Source: Halorubrum laminariae
GTDB taxonomy: Archaea > Halobacteriota > Halobacteria > Halobacteriales > Haloferacaceae
NCBI RefSeq assembly: GCF_024494655.1
Contig: NZ_JANHDL010000005.1
Coordinates: forward strand, 124,001-188,000
Length of the DNA: 64,000 nt
Direction: 5' to 3'
Each line of letters starts with the position of its first letter. Position 1 is the stretch's first letter. Below, in pieces: positions 1 through 7,612 of the stretch. The notes beneath the pieces were generated by a model that saw nothing but the letters and a program-made list of their open reading frames with translations, ran no database searches and was not told the origin of the DNA. Position numbers and translations under genes: made by a program.

Positions 1-395
1 TCTCGGCGCAGGCGACCGCGGTCGAGGGCGACGAGATTACGATGTCGACCGCCTACGAGACGCTCGGCGAGGTCGGCGACGACGACGCGATCCGGGAGGC
101 GCTCGCCGCCGCGAAGGAGGGGGAGTTCGCCGACGCGCGCTCGGCGCTCGACGACCTGCTCGACGAGGGAGGATACGACGGCGGAGAGCTGCTCCGCGAG
201 ACCCTCCGCGTCGCTCGCGCCGGCTCGGCGTACGACGGCGCAGATCTCGCTCGGCTCCACGTGCTCGCCGGCGAGGCCGACCTCGATCTGACGGACGGGC
301 TCGACGACCGGCTCCACCTCACGCACCTGCTGGCGGCGTGGGCCGCCGGCCGCACCGAACTCGACCCGCCGCTTCGCGACCCCGCGGGGGCCTGA
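1..395 (+). CDS. rfcC: Replication factor C small subunit, C-terminal part (5' end outside window)
   Basis: An open frame enters from the left edge (codons in phase with base 3) and stops at 393-395, giving about 130 residues. The part seen has no AAA+ motifs. It matches the helical collar domain of the archaeal clamp loader: acidic helices with an EARSALDDLLDEG-type segment near residue 50 and a final helix ending in LLAAWAAGR. The clamp loader opens and places the PCNA ring on primed DNA. The downstream asd gene starts 2 bp after the stop, and an rfc small subunit beside asd is, as I recall, also seen in other haloarchaea, where one of several rfc small-subunit paralogues is called rfcC. 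The family call rests on the C-terminal domain and this neighbour, so another helical protein cannot be excluded. Confidence 0.6.
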   Translation, partial: SAQATAVEGDEITMSTAYETLGEVGDDDAIREALAAAKEGEFADARSALDDLLDEGGYDGGELLRETLRVARAGSAYDGADLARLHVLAGEADLDLTDGLDDRLHLTHLLAAWAAGRTELDPPLRDPAGA

Positions 396-396
396 C

Positions 397-1029
397 GTGA
401 CCCGCGATCCTCCGCTCGCCCGGGTGCTCCCGTTCCCGGTCGTCGACAACGGGTGGCGGCTGGCGCTCGTCCCCGCGCTCGCGGCCGCCGTGACGCTGCC
501 GCTCGCACCGCCCGTCGGCGTCGCCCTGACGGCGCTCGCGCTCGGCGTGCTCTGGTTCCATCGGGACCCCGACCGCGCGCCCCCGGACGCCGAGGGTGTC
601 GTCGTCGCGCCCGCGGACGGCACGGTCTCCGTGATCCGCGAGGAGGGGAACCGGATCCGAGTGGGTGTGTTTATGAACGTCACCGACGTGCACGTGAACC
701 GCGCGCCGCTCCCCGGGACGGTCCGAGAGGTCAGACACCGCCCCGGCGCGAACCGCCCGGCCTTCGACAAGGAGTCCGACCGCAACGAGCAGGTCGCGAT
801 CGACTGCGGCGAGTACGAACTCCTCGTGATCGCCGGCTGGTTCGCCCGCCGGATCCACCCGTCCGTCGAACCCGGAGACGCCGTCGATCGCGGCGAGCGA
901 ATCGGCCACGTCTCGTTCGGCTCGCGCGCCGACGTGGTGTTGCCGGCGGACGTGCGCGAGGGCGACCTCCGCGTCGCCGAGGGCGAGTCGGTCCGAGCGG
1001 GCGAGACGATCATTGCCGAGCGACCCTGA
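397..1029 (+). CDS. asd: Archaeal-type phosphatidylserine decarboxylase proenzyme
   Basis: This 210-residue protein makes archaetidyl- or phosphatidylethanolamine by decarboxylating the serine head group, using a self-generated pyruvoyl cofactor. A hydrophobic N-terminal stretch (about 20-53) anchors it to the membrane. The core motif FMNVTDVHVNRAPLPG lies at about 92-107. The proenzyme cleavage site is SFGSRADVVLP, with Gly175-Ser176 as the expected self-cleavage pair; the small archaeal form uses GS in this place. The start is GTG, 2 bp after the rfc stop, which suggests cotranscription. The length fits the short archaeal and class II decarboxylases. Confidence 0.9.
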   Translation: MTRDPPLARVLPFPVVDNGWRLALVPALAAAVTLPLAPPVGVALTALALGVLWFHRDPDRAPPDAEGVVVAPADGTVSVIREEGNRIRVGVFMNVTDVHVNRAPLPGTVREVRHRPGANRPAFDKESDRNEQVAIDCGEYELLVIAGWFARRIHPSVEPGDAVDRGERIGHVSFGSRADVVLPADVREGDLRVAEGESVRAGETIIAERP

Positions 1030-1133
1030 CGCGGTCGACAGGGCGACCCTGACGGTCGTCGCCGACGCTCACCACACAGTCGACTACGCGGCCGCGTTCT
1101 CTACCCGCGACGCCCACGCGACACCCGTCGGCC

Positions 1134-1143
1134 ACCTATTTAT
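1134..1143 (+). promoter_or_regulatory. TATA box for the AlaX remnant and AIR-synthase-like gene
   Basis: The AT-rich motif CCTATTTATC sits about 25-33 nt upstream of the ATG at 1167 in otherwise GC-rich DNA. That is the distance expected for a haloarchaeal leaderless transcript. It probably drives both the remnant and the coupled downstream gene. Confidence 0.5.
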
Positions 1144-1166
1144 CCGGCCGCGACCACGAGTCGTCC

Positions 1167-1439
1167 ATGATCGCATCACGCCCGCCTGACGACCCCGGAG
1201 TCCGGGAGTTCGCGGCGACGATCGAGTCCGTCGACGGGCGCGAGATCGTCCTCGACGAGACGTACTTCTACCCCGAATCGAGCGAACAGCCGGCTGACCG
1301 CGACCCCGACACCACTCTCGTCGTCGACGCAGTCACGGACATGTTCAGCGGCGGGGGCGGCGGGGCCCCAACGTTCGCGCAGGCGGGCGGCCTCGACGCG
1401 GAGCCGAACGACGTGGTCACGTGGCCGCGAGAACGATGA
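1167..1439 (+). pseudogene. Remnant of an AlaX-like alanyl-tRNA editing protein with a large internal deletion
   Basis: The 90-codon frame joins two pieces that normally lie far apart. Residues 14-45 (ATIESVDGREIVLDETYFYP, then a degraded SSEQPADR) match the N-terminal editing region of AlaX or AlaRS-related proteins, whose usual form is TYFYPEGGGQPADRG. Residues 60-83 (GGGGGAPTFAQAGGLDAEP) match the C-terminal DHHA1 glycine-rich motif. The whole middle, including the zinc-binding HxxxH and Cxxx[HC] residues needed to deacylate mischarged tRNA(Ala), is missing. Normal haloarchaeal members are, from family knowledge, several hundred residues long. The frame stays open across the junction, and a TATA-like element precedes the ATG. 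Its TGA overlaps the ATG of the next gene, so it may survive because it drives that gene. It could be expressed as a small protein, but editing activity is very unlikely. Confidence 0.7.
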
Positions 1440-2437
1440 CCGGGAAGCTCGACCCCGCGGCGCTCGCGGAGGTTCTCGCGGCGACCGGCGCGGCGGACCC
1501 AGCAGTCGCGACCGGCCCCGCCTACGGCGAGGACGCGGCGGCGATCGACCTCGCCGGCGCAGACGAGACGCTCGTCGTCGCCGCCGACCCCCTGTCGCTT
1601 GCGGCGGACGCGGTCGGCGAGCTGGCGGTTCACGTCGCCTGCAACGACGTTGCCGCGAGCGGCGCTGACCCACGGTGGCTCACGCACACCCTCTTCCTGC
1701 CGGACGACGACGCCGCGCGCCGGCGAGTGGTGACCGAACAGGTGGACGAGACGGCAAGCGACTTGGGGGTCGCCATCGTCGGCGGCCACACCGAGGTGTT
1801 GCCGGCGCTCGCGCGGCCGCTCTGCTCGATGACCGCGCTCGGGACCACGGACCGGTTCGTCGAAAGCGGCGGCGCGGAGCCCGGCGACCGGCTCCTGCTC
1901 ACGAAGGGCGCGGGCATCGAGGCGACGGCGATCCTCGCGACCGACTTCCGCGACGCGTGTCTGGACGCGAGCGTTCCGACCGAGACGCTCGATTCCGCCG
2001 CCGAGTTCCTCGACGACGTGAGCGTCGTTCCCGACGCGGCCGCAGTACGAGACGCCGCGACCGCTATGCACGACCCGACCGAGGGCGGCCTGCTGACCGC
2101 GCTCGTCGAGACCGCACGGGCGAGCGGGACTGCGCTTTCGGTCGATCGTGATCGTGTCCCGGTCCGTCCCGAGACGCGGGCCTGCTGTGACGCGCTCGGC
2201 GTCGACCCCCTGGCGACGTTCGGGTCGGGAGCGCTGCTCGCGGCGGTTCCGCCGGCACGTGTCGAGGACGCCCGTGACGCGCTCTCGGCGGTCGAGATCG
2301 ACTCGGGCGTGATCGGCGAGGTTCGGAGAGACGAGTCGGTCGACGGCGACAACCCGAAAACGGCCGGCACGGTCTACCTCGACGGCGATCAGATCGCGGA
2401 GCCGCCGCGCGACGAGCTGTACCCGCTGTGGAAGTAG
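1436..2437 (+). CDS. AIR synthase-related (HypE/PurM-fold) protein
   Basis: This 333-residue protein has the two-domain fold of PurM, HypE and ThiL. It shows an N-terminal GEDAAAIDL ATP-binding loop (about 33-41), VVAADPLSL, then HVACNDVAASGADPRW (about 66-81), GGHTEVLP, and the second-domain motif MHDPTEGGLLTAL (about 211-223). This is closest to the HypE-like COG1973 group. The C-terminal cysteine tail of true HypE, which carries the thiocyanate ligand, is absent: the protein ends in LYPLWK. I also see no hydrogenase genes. It is probably an ATP-using enzyme of unknown substrate. I chose the ATG at 1436 because it overlaps the previous stop as ATGA and matches the family's N-terminus; an ATG 15 bp upstream is the alternative. 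Confidence 0.8.
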   Translation: MTGKLDPAALAEVLAATGAADPAVATGPAYGEDAAAIDLAGADETLVVAADPLSLAADAVGELAVHVACNDVAASGADPRWLTHTLFLPDDDAARRRVVTEQVDETASDLGVAIVGGHTEVLPALARPLCSMTALGTTDRFVESGGAEPGDRLLLTKGAGIEATAILATDFRDACLDASVPTETLDSAAEFLDDVSVVPDAAAVRDAATAMHDPTEGGLLTALVETARASGTALSVDRDRVPVRPETRACCDALGVDPLATFGSGALLAAVPPARVEDARDALSAVEIDSGVIGEVRRDESVDGDNPKTAGTVYLDGDQIAEPPRDELYPLWK

Positions 2438-2442
2438 CCGGC

Positions 2443-2477
2443 GGTGAAGCCTCGGGGACAAGCCCCGAGGCTTCACC
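2443..2477. repeat. Perfect 15-bp stem-loop after the AIR-synthase-like gene
   Basis: GGTGAAGCCTCGGGG (2443-2457) pairs perfectly with CCCCGAGGCTTCACC (2463-2477) around a 5-nt loop, beginning 6 bp after the upstream stop. Its core (CCTCGGGG - CCCCGAGG) is repeated in a second hairpin at 2780-2800. Hairpins like this mark the ends of haloarchaeal IS200/IS605-type elements. It may also act as a transcription terminator. Confidence 0.7.
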
Positions 2478-2779
2478 GTTTTGACCGCACGTCTCAAACA
2501 GGGCCGTGCCGTCGCAGGCAAATTTAATTCCCCCCGACCTTCCCGAGATGGGTCGGCTGGAATTCACACCTGAACGCTCGCTGCGTCCGTGAGGGTCGGC
2601 GGCTCCACCCCGCCCGACAACTCCCGTCGCACCACGTCGAAGACGCGGGTTTTGAGAGGAGTCGCATTTCTAAATCGTCTCAGTCAGCGTTGGATTACGG
2701 TCTTTAACCCGTCTTTGTGGGTCTCTGACTGTATCAACTGTACAAACCGTGGTTTCGTTAATCTTTCGACGGCCTTCAC

Positions 2780-2800
2780 CCTCGGGGTCAAGCCCCGAGG
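2780..2800. repeat. Second hairpin with the same GC core
   Basis: CCTCGGGG (2780-2787) pairs with CCCCGAGG (2793-2800) around the loop TCAAG. Stem core and loop resemble the larger hairpin 300 bp upstream. Both lie next to the motif TTCACC, which suggests related origins, probably the two ends of one element. Confidence 0.65.
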
Positions 2801-2878
2801 CACTCGGCCTGCTCCGCCTGTAGAACGCTCCCGCACCACCCCGATCACCTTTTTCGGCGTGGGATCGAACTCGCGGGT

Positions 2879-3601
2879 ATGACCGACGACGAGCCAGCCG
2901 ATGACGTGGCCGACATCGCGGCCGATGCCGATACCGCAACCGACGCCGATACCGCGATCGTCACCGATACCCCGACCGACACTGCCGCCCCCGTCGGACC
3001 GGATCTCGCGGCCTACGACGCCGTCGTCTACGACCTCGACGGTACCTTGGTCGATCTCGCCGTCGACTGGGCCGCCGTCGCCGAGGCGGTGCTCAACGTG
3101 TACGCGGAACACGCGGTCAAGCCGCCGACGAGGGAGCTGTGGGAACTGCTCGGCGCGGCCGACGAGTACGGGATTCGCGCCCCCATCGAGGCGACGATCA
3201 CGGAGTACGAGCGAACCGGCGCGCGCGAGTCGACGTTGCTCCCGCTCGGGCGGCGTCTCGCCGAGGCGGCCCGTGGGGCGACAGCGGATATCGAGGGGGA
3301 GACCGAGACCGCCGCCGTGACCGGCCCCGCGGTCGGCGTCTGCTCGCTCAACTCCGAGGTAGCCTGCCGCGTCGCGATCGAGACGCACGGGCTCGGCGGG
3401 GCGATCGATTCGGCTGCGATCGTCGGCCGCGACACCGCAGAGACGTACAAGCCCGACCCGGAGTCGCTGCTCGCGGCGGTCGAGCGTCTCGGGGCCGCGC
3501 CGGACCGGACGCTCTTCGTCGGCGATTCCGAGCGCGACGCCGTAACCGCGGAGCGCGCGGGCACCGACTACGCGTGGGTGACGGCGTTCAGCGATCGGTA
3601 G
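2879..3601 (+). CDS. HAD-superfamily hydrolase, phosphoglycolate phosphatase-like
   Basis: The HAD core begins at residue 46. It has motif I YDLDGTLVDL with nucleophile Asp52 and acid/base Asp54, a helical cap of about 90 residues, motif II CSLNS, motif III Lys in TYKPDPESL, and motif IV VGDSERD near the C-terminus. It therefore probably removes phosphate from a small metabolite such as phosphoglycolate or a nucleotide; the substrate cannot be read from sequence. The first 40 residues are a low-complexity Asp/Ala/Thr segment with repeated ADADTA units, probably a disordered acidic extension. The ATG at 2879 opens the frame; no better later start is evident before the core. Confidence 0.85.
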   Translation: MTDDEPADDVADIAADADTATDADTAIVTDTPTDTAAPVGPDLAAYDAVVYDLDGTLVDLAVDWAAVAEAVLNVYAEHAVKPPTRELWELLGAADEYGIRAPIEATITEYERTGARESTLLPLGRRLAEAARGATADIEGETETAAVTGPAVGVCSLNSEVACRVAIETHGLGGAIDSAAIVGRDTAETYKPDPESLLAAVERLGAAPDRTLFVGDSERDAVTAERAGTDYAWVTAFSDR

Positions 3602-3612
3602 TTCGGCCGGGG

Positions 3613-3939
3613 TCAGCCGTCGTCATCCTCGTCTCCAGACGTTCCGCCGTCACCCGCCTCGTCTCCGGATGTTCCGCCGTCACCCGCTTCGGTGCGCTTT
3701 GCGTAGAGCGCGACGGCGACGGCGGTGAGAAACCAGATCGGCGCGCCGACGCGAGTCGCGAACGCGGCGCGGGCCCCCCACGTCTCCAAGGTGACAAGTG
3801 TGGAGAGGACGGCGACGGCCGGCGCGCCAACGAGGATGGTGACGACGAACGTCGTCTGCATCACCCAGCCGTAGTCGACGCCCTCGTAGTCGGCCCGCTC
3901 GACGGGTTGCACGACCCAGTCTCCGCGCCGGATCGACAA
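3613..3939 (-). CDS. Small membrane protein with two TM segments and a repeated acidic tail
   Basis: This 108-residue protein has a conserved-looking soluble N-terminus (RRGDWVVQPVERADYEGVDYG), two hydrophobic segments (about 27-50 and 62-80), and a hydrophilic C-terminus. The tail contains two copies of EAGDGGTSGDE, encoded by a near-perfect direct repeat of about 33 bp at 3625-3695. It looks like one of the small haloarchaea-specific membrane families; I do not know its function. It converges on the HAD gene, with 11 bp between the stops. The ATG at 3939 gives a sensible N-terminus. Confidence 0.65.
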   Translation of the reverse strand: MSIRRGDWVVQPVERADYEGVDYGWVMQTTFVVTILVGAPAVAVLSTLVTLETWGARAAFATRVGAPIWFLTAVAVALYAKRTEAGDGGTSGDEAGDGGTSGDEDDDG

Positions 3940-3989
3940 ATCGGTGGCGGTCCGGCGCGGGTCATCTGAATCGCTTTCACGCCGGATTC

Positions 3990-4001
3990 GGCGATTTTAA
4001 C
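3990..4001 (+). promoter_or_regulatory. TATA box of panB
   Basis: CGATTTTAACC lies about 25-32 nt upstream of the panB ATG at 4025, the usual spacing for a leaderless haloarchaeal transcript. Confidence 0.5.
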
Positions 4002-4024
4002 CGGTCGCCCGGCGTGTTTGAGGT

Positions 4025-4831
4025 ATGACCACGACGCGGGGACTCCGGGATCGCGAGGAGCCGATCACGATACTGACCGCCTACGACGCCCCGACTGCGG
4101 CGATCGTCGACGAGGCGGGCATCGACGCCGTGCTCGTGGGCGACAGCATGGGAAACGCCGCGCTGGGCTACGACTCGACGCTCCCCGTCACATTCGACGA
4201 GGTCGCGAGCCGCACCGCCGCGGTCGCCCGCGCGACCGAGGACGCCCTCGTCGTCGCCGACATGCCGTTCCTCTCCTTCGGCGTCGACGAGGCGGAGTCG
4301 GTGCGAAACGCCGGCCGGCTGCTGAAGGAGGCGAACGCGGACGCGGTGAAAATCGAGAGCGGTCCCCATACCGTCGATATGACCCGCCACATGACGGACG
4401 TGGGAATTCCGGTGATGGCGCACCTCGGACTCACGCCACAGCACGTCAACCGCTTGGGTGGGTACACCCGACAGGGGACAGAGCGGGAGGCCGCAGAGGA
4501 GATAATCGATCTCGCGGGCGCACACGCCGAGGCGGGTGCGTTCGCGCTCGTGTTGGAGCACGTCCCTGCCAACCTCGCCGGGGCGGTCACGGAGGCGCTC
4601 GCGATCCCGACGATCGGGATCGGTGCGGGGCCCGACTGCGACGGGCAGGTGCTCGTGATCAACGACGCGGTCGGCCTCGGCGAGTGGGCACCGCCCTTTT
4701 CGCGGCAGTTCGGCGACGTGCGCGGGGAGATGCTCGACGCCGTCGAGGCGTACCGCGACGCCGTGAGAAGCGGCGAGTTCCCGGCCGACGAACACTCGCA
4801 CGTCGAGGAGGATCTCGACGAGCTGTACTAG
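4025..4831 (+). CDS. panB: 3-methyl-2-oxobutanoate hydroxymethyltransferase (ketopantoate synthesis)
   Basis: PanB adds a hydroxymethyl group from methylenetetrahydrofolate to 2-oxoisovalerate, the first step toward pantothenate and coenzyme A. At 268 residues the length is standard. The Mg-binding and catalytic signatures are present: LTAYDAPTAAIVDEAGID at the start, VGDSMGN (Asp), VVADMPF (Asp), AVKIESG (Glu), then HLGLTPQHVNRLGGY and IGIGAGPDCDGQVLVINDAVGL in the C-terminal half. It stands alone, between a convergent membrane-protein gene downstream and a divergent one upstream, with its own promoter. Confidence 0.95.
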   Translation: MTTTRGLRDREEPITILTAYDAPTAAIVDEAGIDAVLVGDSMGNAALGYDSTLPVTFDEVASRTAAVARATEDALVVADMPFLSFGVDEAESVRNAGRLLKEANADAVKIESGPHTVDMTRHMTDVGIPVMAHLGLTPQHVNRLGGYTRQGTEREAAEEIIDLAGAHAEAGAFALVLEHVPANLAGAVTEALAIPTIGIGAGPDCDGQVLVINDAVGLGEWAPPFSRQFGDVRGEMLDAVEAYRDAVRSGEFPADEHSHVEEDLDELY

Positions 4832-4869
4832 GATCTCGACAGACTGTTCTGAGATCGGCTGCCGTCGGC

Positions 4870-5328
4870 TTACGTCCCCGACCCGATCCGTTGAGCGGCG
4901 ACCTCCGCGAGCCGCCAGCACAGCGTGACCGCGACCACGACGGCGGCGAGCGCGAGGAAGGCGAGCCACGCGATCACGCCGAACGGAGCGATCGAGGCGA
5001 TCCCGGACGCGACGCCGATGACGAATCCGCCGCCGATCAGAACGCCAGCGAGTTGGAGCGCGCGCCGCTGTCGCCGACCGAACCCGAGCGGGTCCGGGCG
5101 TCCGAACGCGGCCGGGAGGACCGCACTCGCCGTTGCGGCGAACAGGGAGACGACCATGAGGACAGATCCCACGATCGCGGCCATTCCGTGGGCGAAGCCG
5201 TCGCTTCCCGGCGGCGGTGGCGGCATCGTTGCGAGCCAGATCGCAGTCGCGATCGTGACACCGAACCCGGCGAGCATCGCGAGAACCCGTACCGCTGTCA
5301 GAAGCCTCGATCCGACCGTGGAGGGCAT
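4870..5328 (-). CDS. Four-helix membrane protein of unknown function
   Basis: From the ATG at 5328 (protein start MPSTVGSRL) this encodes 152 residues with four hydrophobic segments, roughly 12-32, 48-70, 88-108 and 113-138. Loops are short, with a Pro-rich turn (MPPPPPGSDG) after the first helix and a basic loop (GRRQRRALQ) before the third. I see no catalytic motif. An upstream ATG would add 33 residues of unlikely composition, so I prefer the internal start. Its stop lies 38 bp from the panB stop (convergent). It looks like a haloarchaeal conserved membrane protein. Confidence 0.6.
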   Translation of the reverse strand: MPSTVGSRLLTAVRVLAMLAGFGVTIATAIWLATMPPPPPGSDGFAHGMAAIVGSVLMVVSLFAATASAVLPAAFGRPDPLGFGRRQRRALQLAGVLIGGGFVIGVASGIASIAPFGVIAWLAFLALAAVVVAVTLCWRLAEVAAQRIGSGT

Positions 5329-5437
5329 CGTCTCACGGTCGACAATGGCTTCCGATAAGTGTTCTGCCGGCGCTCGGACGCGCGCCGAGGTCGGGTCGGC
5401 GGCGGTCTGATGGCCGCGGGCGGCCATTCCGGCGTGG

Positions 5438-5447
5438 GGTATATACG
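5438..5447 (+). promoter_or_regulatory. TATA box of the DUF460 gene
   Basis: GGTATATACG lies 23-32 nt upstream of the GTG at 5470. This spacing, and the match of the following protein to its family, support GTG 5470 as a leaderless start rather than the earlier in-frame ATG. Confidence 0.6.
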
Positions 5448-5469
5448 CGTCAGCGGCCTACTTCGGCGC

Positions 5470-7524
5470 GTGACAACCCGGACCATCCGCGCCCGCGACC
5501 GGCCGGTGTTCGGCGTCGACGTGCACAGCGGCGACGTTCGCGGCGACGACCCCTCATACGCCCTCGTCGTCTTGGACCCCGTCGACGAGGACGATCCGGA
5601 CGCGCCGGACGCGGACGGGCCGATGGCGCGGGTGACCCGCGACGTGGTCTCCTTTCGAAAGCTCTGCCGGCTGATCGACGACCGCGAGCCCCTGTACGTC
5701 GCCACCGACAACGCCTACGAGCTGGCGGCGGACAAAAACGAACTCGTGGGGTTCCTCCGGTCGCTGCCGGACGGCTCCCGGCTCGTGCAGGTGACGGGCG
5801 CGGAGCGGCCGGAGCCGCTCTCACGGGTCGCCTCTCGCCACGGGATCCCGTACGGGAAAGAGCCGATGAAGGAGGCGGAGGCGGCCGCGCGGCTCGCCGC
5901 CGCCAACGTCGGCCACGAGGTGACCGCCTTCACCGACGAGACGCGGGTGAAGGTGTCTCGCGGCCGCTCGACGGGAAAGGGAGGGTGGAGTCAGGACCGG
6001 TACACCCGGCGGATCCACGGGAACGTCCGGAAGCGGACGCGACAGGTCCAGTCGAAACTGGAGGAGGCGAACCTGTCGTTCGAGCGCGAGGTGACGGAGA
6101 AGTACGGCGGCTTCGCGAACGCGACGTTCACCGTCGAGGCCCGCCCCGAGGACATCCCCGTGTCGAACACGCGGGCCGGGGACGTGCGCGTCGAGGTCGA
6201 GCGCGAGCGCCGCGACGGGATCGAGTACGAGCCGCTGGTGCAGCGGCGCGACCGCGTGATCGTCGGGATCGATCCGGGAACCACCACCGCGGCCGCCGTC
6301 GTCGGCCTCGACGGCACCGTCCACGCGCTGTACTCCTCGCGGACGGCTGACACCGCCGACGTGACCGAGTGGATAATCGAGCAGGGGCGACCGATCATCG
6401 TCGCCGCCGACGTGGAGCCCATGCCGGAGACCGTCGAGAAGTTCCGGCGGTCGTTCGACGCCGCCGGGTGGCGGCCGACCACGGACCTCCCCGTCGACGA
6501 GAAGCTCCACCGGACCCGCGAGACCACCTACGCGAACGACCACGAGCGCGACGCGCTGGCGGCCGCGCTATACGCGTACGACGACCACGAGGACCAGTTC
6601 GAGCGCATCGCGGTGAAGACCCCGCCGCGACTCGACCGCGAGGCGGTGATAGCGGGCGTTGTCGCCGGCGGCGCGTCCGTCGAGGCTGTCATCGACGACT
6701 TGAGCGAGGACGGGAACGGGGACGGTGGCGGAAGCGGCGACGACGACCCCGACGAGGCGGATCCCACCGAGCCCGAGCGCACCGAGGAGGAGGAGACGAT
6801 CCGACGACTCCGCGAGCGCGTCGACAGGCTGGAGTCGCACGCTGAGTCGCTGGAAGCCGACCTCGCCGAGCGCGACGAGCGCGTCGCGGAGTTGGAGGGC
6901 GAACTGGAGGAGGCTAAACGCGAAGAGCGGATCGAAGCCCGCACCCGCCGAGCGGTCTCTCGGCTCGAACGCGAGACGGATCGCCTAGAGCGCGAGCGCG
7001 ACGAAGCGAGGGAGGCCGTCGACGAACTGGAGCGAAAGGTGGAGACGCTGAAGGAGCTGTGGCGGCTCGACCACTCGAACTTCGACGACGTGGCGGAGGG
7101 TCGGGGGCTCGCGAGCGTGAAGGTCGTCGAGCAGTTCACGCTCGACGCCTTGGAGGCGGCCGACGAGGCGTACGGGCTCGTCGCCGGCGACGTGGTCTAC
7201 CTCCGTGACGCCTCCGGGGCGGGGCGACGGACCGCGGAGCGACTGGCGGAGACGGAGCCGCGGGCGGTGATCCGCGACGGGAACCTCTCCGAGGTGGCCG
7301 ATCGGGTGCTCTTCGATCACGCGATTCCGATCGTCTCGGTCGACGCGGTCCCCGTCCGCGAGGTCGACGACCTCGCGGTCGCGGAGGAGGCCGCACTCGA
7401 CGCGGCGATCGACGAGTGGGAGACGAGCGCCGAGCACCGGCGGAAGGCGAAGAAGGAACGGCATCTCGACCGGATCATCTCGGAGCACCGTGCGGGGCGG
7501 ACGCTACCCGAGACCGAGGAGTAA
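5470..7524 (+). CDS. DUF460-type protein: RNase H-like nuclease fold with long coiled coil
   Basis: This 684-residue protein is an archaeal DUF460 homologue. The N-terminal part (1-110) starts with PVFGVDVHSGD. A basic segment (about 160-200, KGGWSQDRYTRRIHGNVRKR) may bind nucleic acid. The RNase H/RuvC-like core begins near residue 262 with IVGIDPGTTTAAAVVGLDG, whose Asp is the expected metal ligand, and continues through VAADVEP and NDHERDALAAALYAY (Asp near 360). An acidic linker leads into a coiled coil at about 438-534, then a small C-terminal domain. The fold suggests a structure-specific nuclease or nucleic-acid-binding scaffold; no function is established to my knowledge. The GTG start fits the promoter spacing. 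Confidence 0.8.
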   Translation: MTTRTIRARDRPVFGVDVHSGDVRGDDPSYALVVLDPVDEDDPDAPDADGPMARVTRDVVSFRKLCRLIDDREPLYVATDNAYELAADKNELVGFLRSLPDGSRLVQVTGAERPEPLSRVASRHGIPYGKEPMKEAEAAARLAAANVGHEVTAFTDETRVKVSRGRSTGKGGWSQDRYTRRIHGNVRKRTRQVQSKLEEANLSFEREVTEKYGGFANATFTVEARPEDIPVSNTRAGDVRVEVERERRDGIEYEPLVQRRDRVIVGIDPGTTTAAAVVGLDGTVHALYSSRTADTADVTEWIIEQGRPIIVAADVEPMPETVEKFRRSFDAAGWRPTTDLPVDEKLHRTRETTYANDHERDALAAALYAYDDHEDQFERIAVKTPPRLDREAVIAGVVAGGASVEAVIDDLSEDGNGDGGGSGDDDPDEADPTEPERTEEEETIRRLRERVDRLESHAESLEADLAERDERVAELEGELEEAKREERIEARTRRAVSRLERETDRLERERDEAREAVDELERKVETLKELWRLDHSNFDDVAEGRGLASVKVVEQFTLDALEAADEAYGLVAGDVVYLRDASGAGRRTAERLAETEPRAVIRDGNLSEVADRVLFDHAIPIVSVDAVPVREVDDLAVAEEAALDAAIDEWETSAEHRRKAKKERHLDRIISEHRAGRTLPETEE

Positions 7525-7612
7525 CGAAACTGCGACGGGAGGCGATGAGACCTGTCGCCGCCTGTCCGCGCGCTTCCAGAAGTCATATGTCCGGGAACAC
7601 ACAGTCGAGAGT

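Larger units (their letters stand above)
2438..2878. mobile_element. Gene-free stretch, probable decayed or non-autonomous IS200/IS605 (TnpB-type) element
   Basis: No convincing gene fills these 440 bp. They are bracketed by two hairpins with the same core (2443-2477 and 2780-2800). Base composition is lower in GC than the neighbours, especially 2640-2770. On the minus strand a short frame (about 2687 down to a TGA at 2574-2576) reads ATPLKTRVF, then VEPPTLTDAASVQV. I think this resembles the variable C-terminal tail of haloarchaeal IS1341-type TnpB proteins, but that is recollection, not a search. A stop codon breaks the frame upstream, so nothing functional remains. It could instead be a miniature element mobilised in trans. 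Confidence 0.45.

Noticed and set aside
1268-2521. Long minus-strand frame (417 codons) across the AIR-synthase-like gene
   Set aside because: Antisense shadow of a gene with clear family motifs; composition is Arg-rich, as expected for the reverse of GC-rich haloarchaeal coding DNA.
2589-2882. 97-codon plus-strand frame in the hairpin-bracketed region
   Set aside because: It spans a hairpin and a lower-GC stretch; the residues do not look haloarchaeal-acidic, and the reverse strand fits a TnpB tail better.
4018-5358. Plus-strand frame of 446 codons over panB and the membrane-protein gene
   Set aside because: It runs out of phase over panB and antisense to the next gene, with an Arg-rich low-complexity product.
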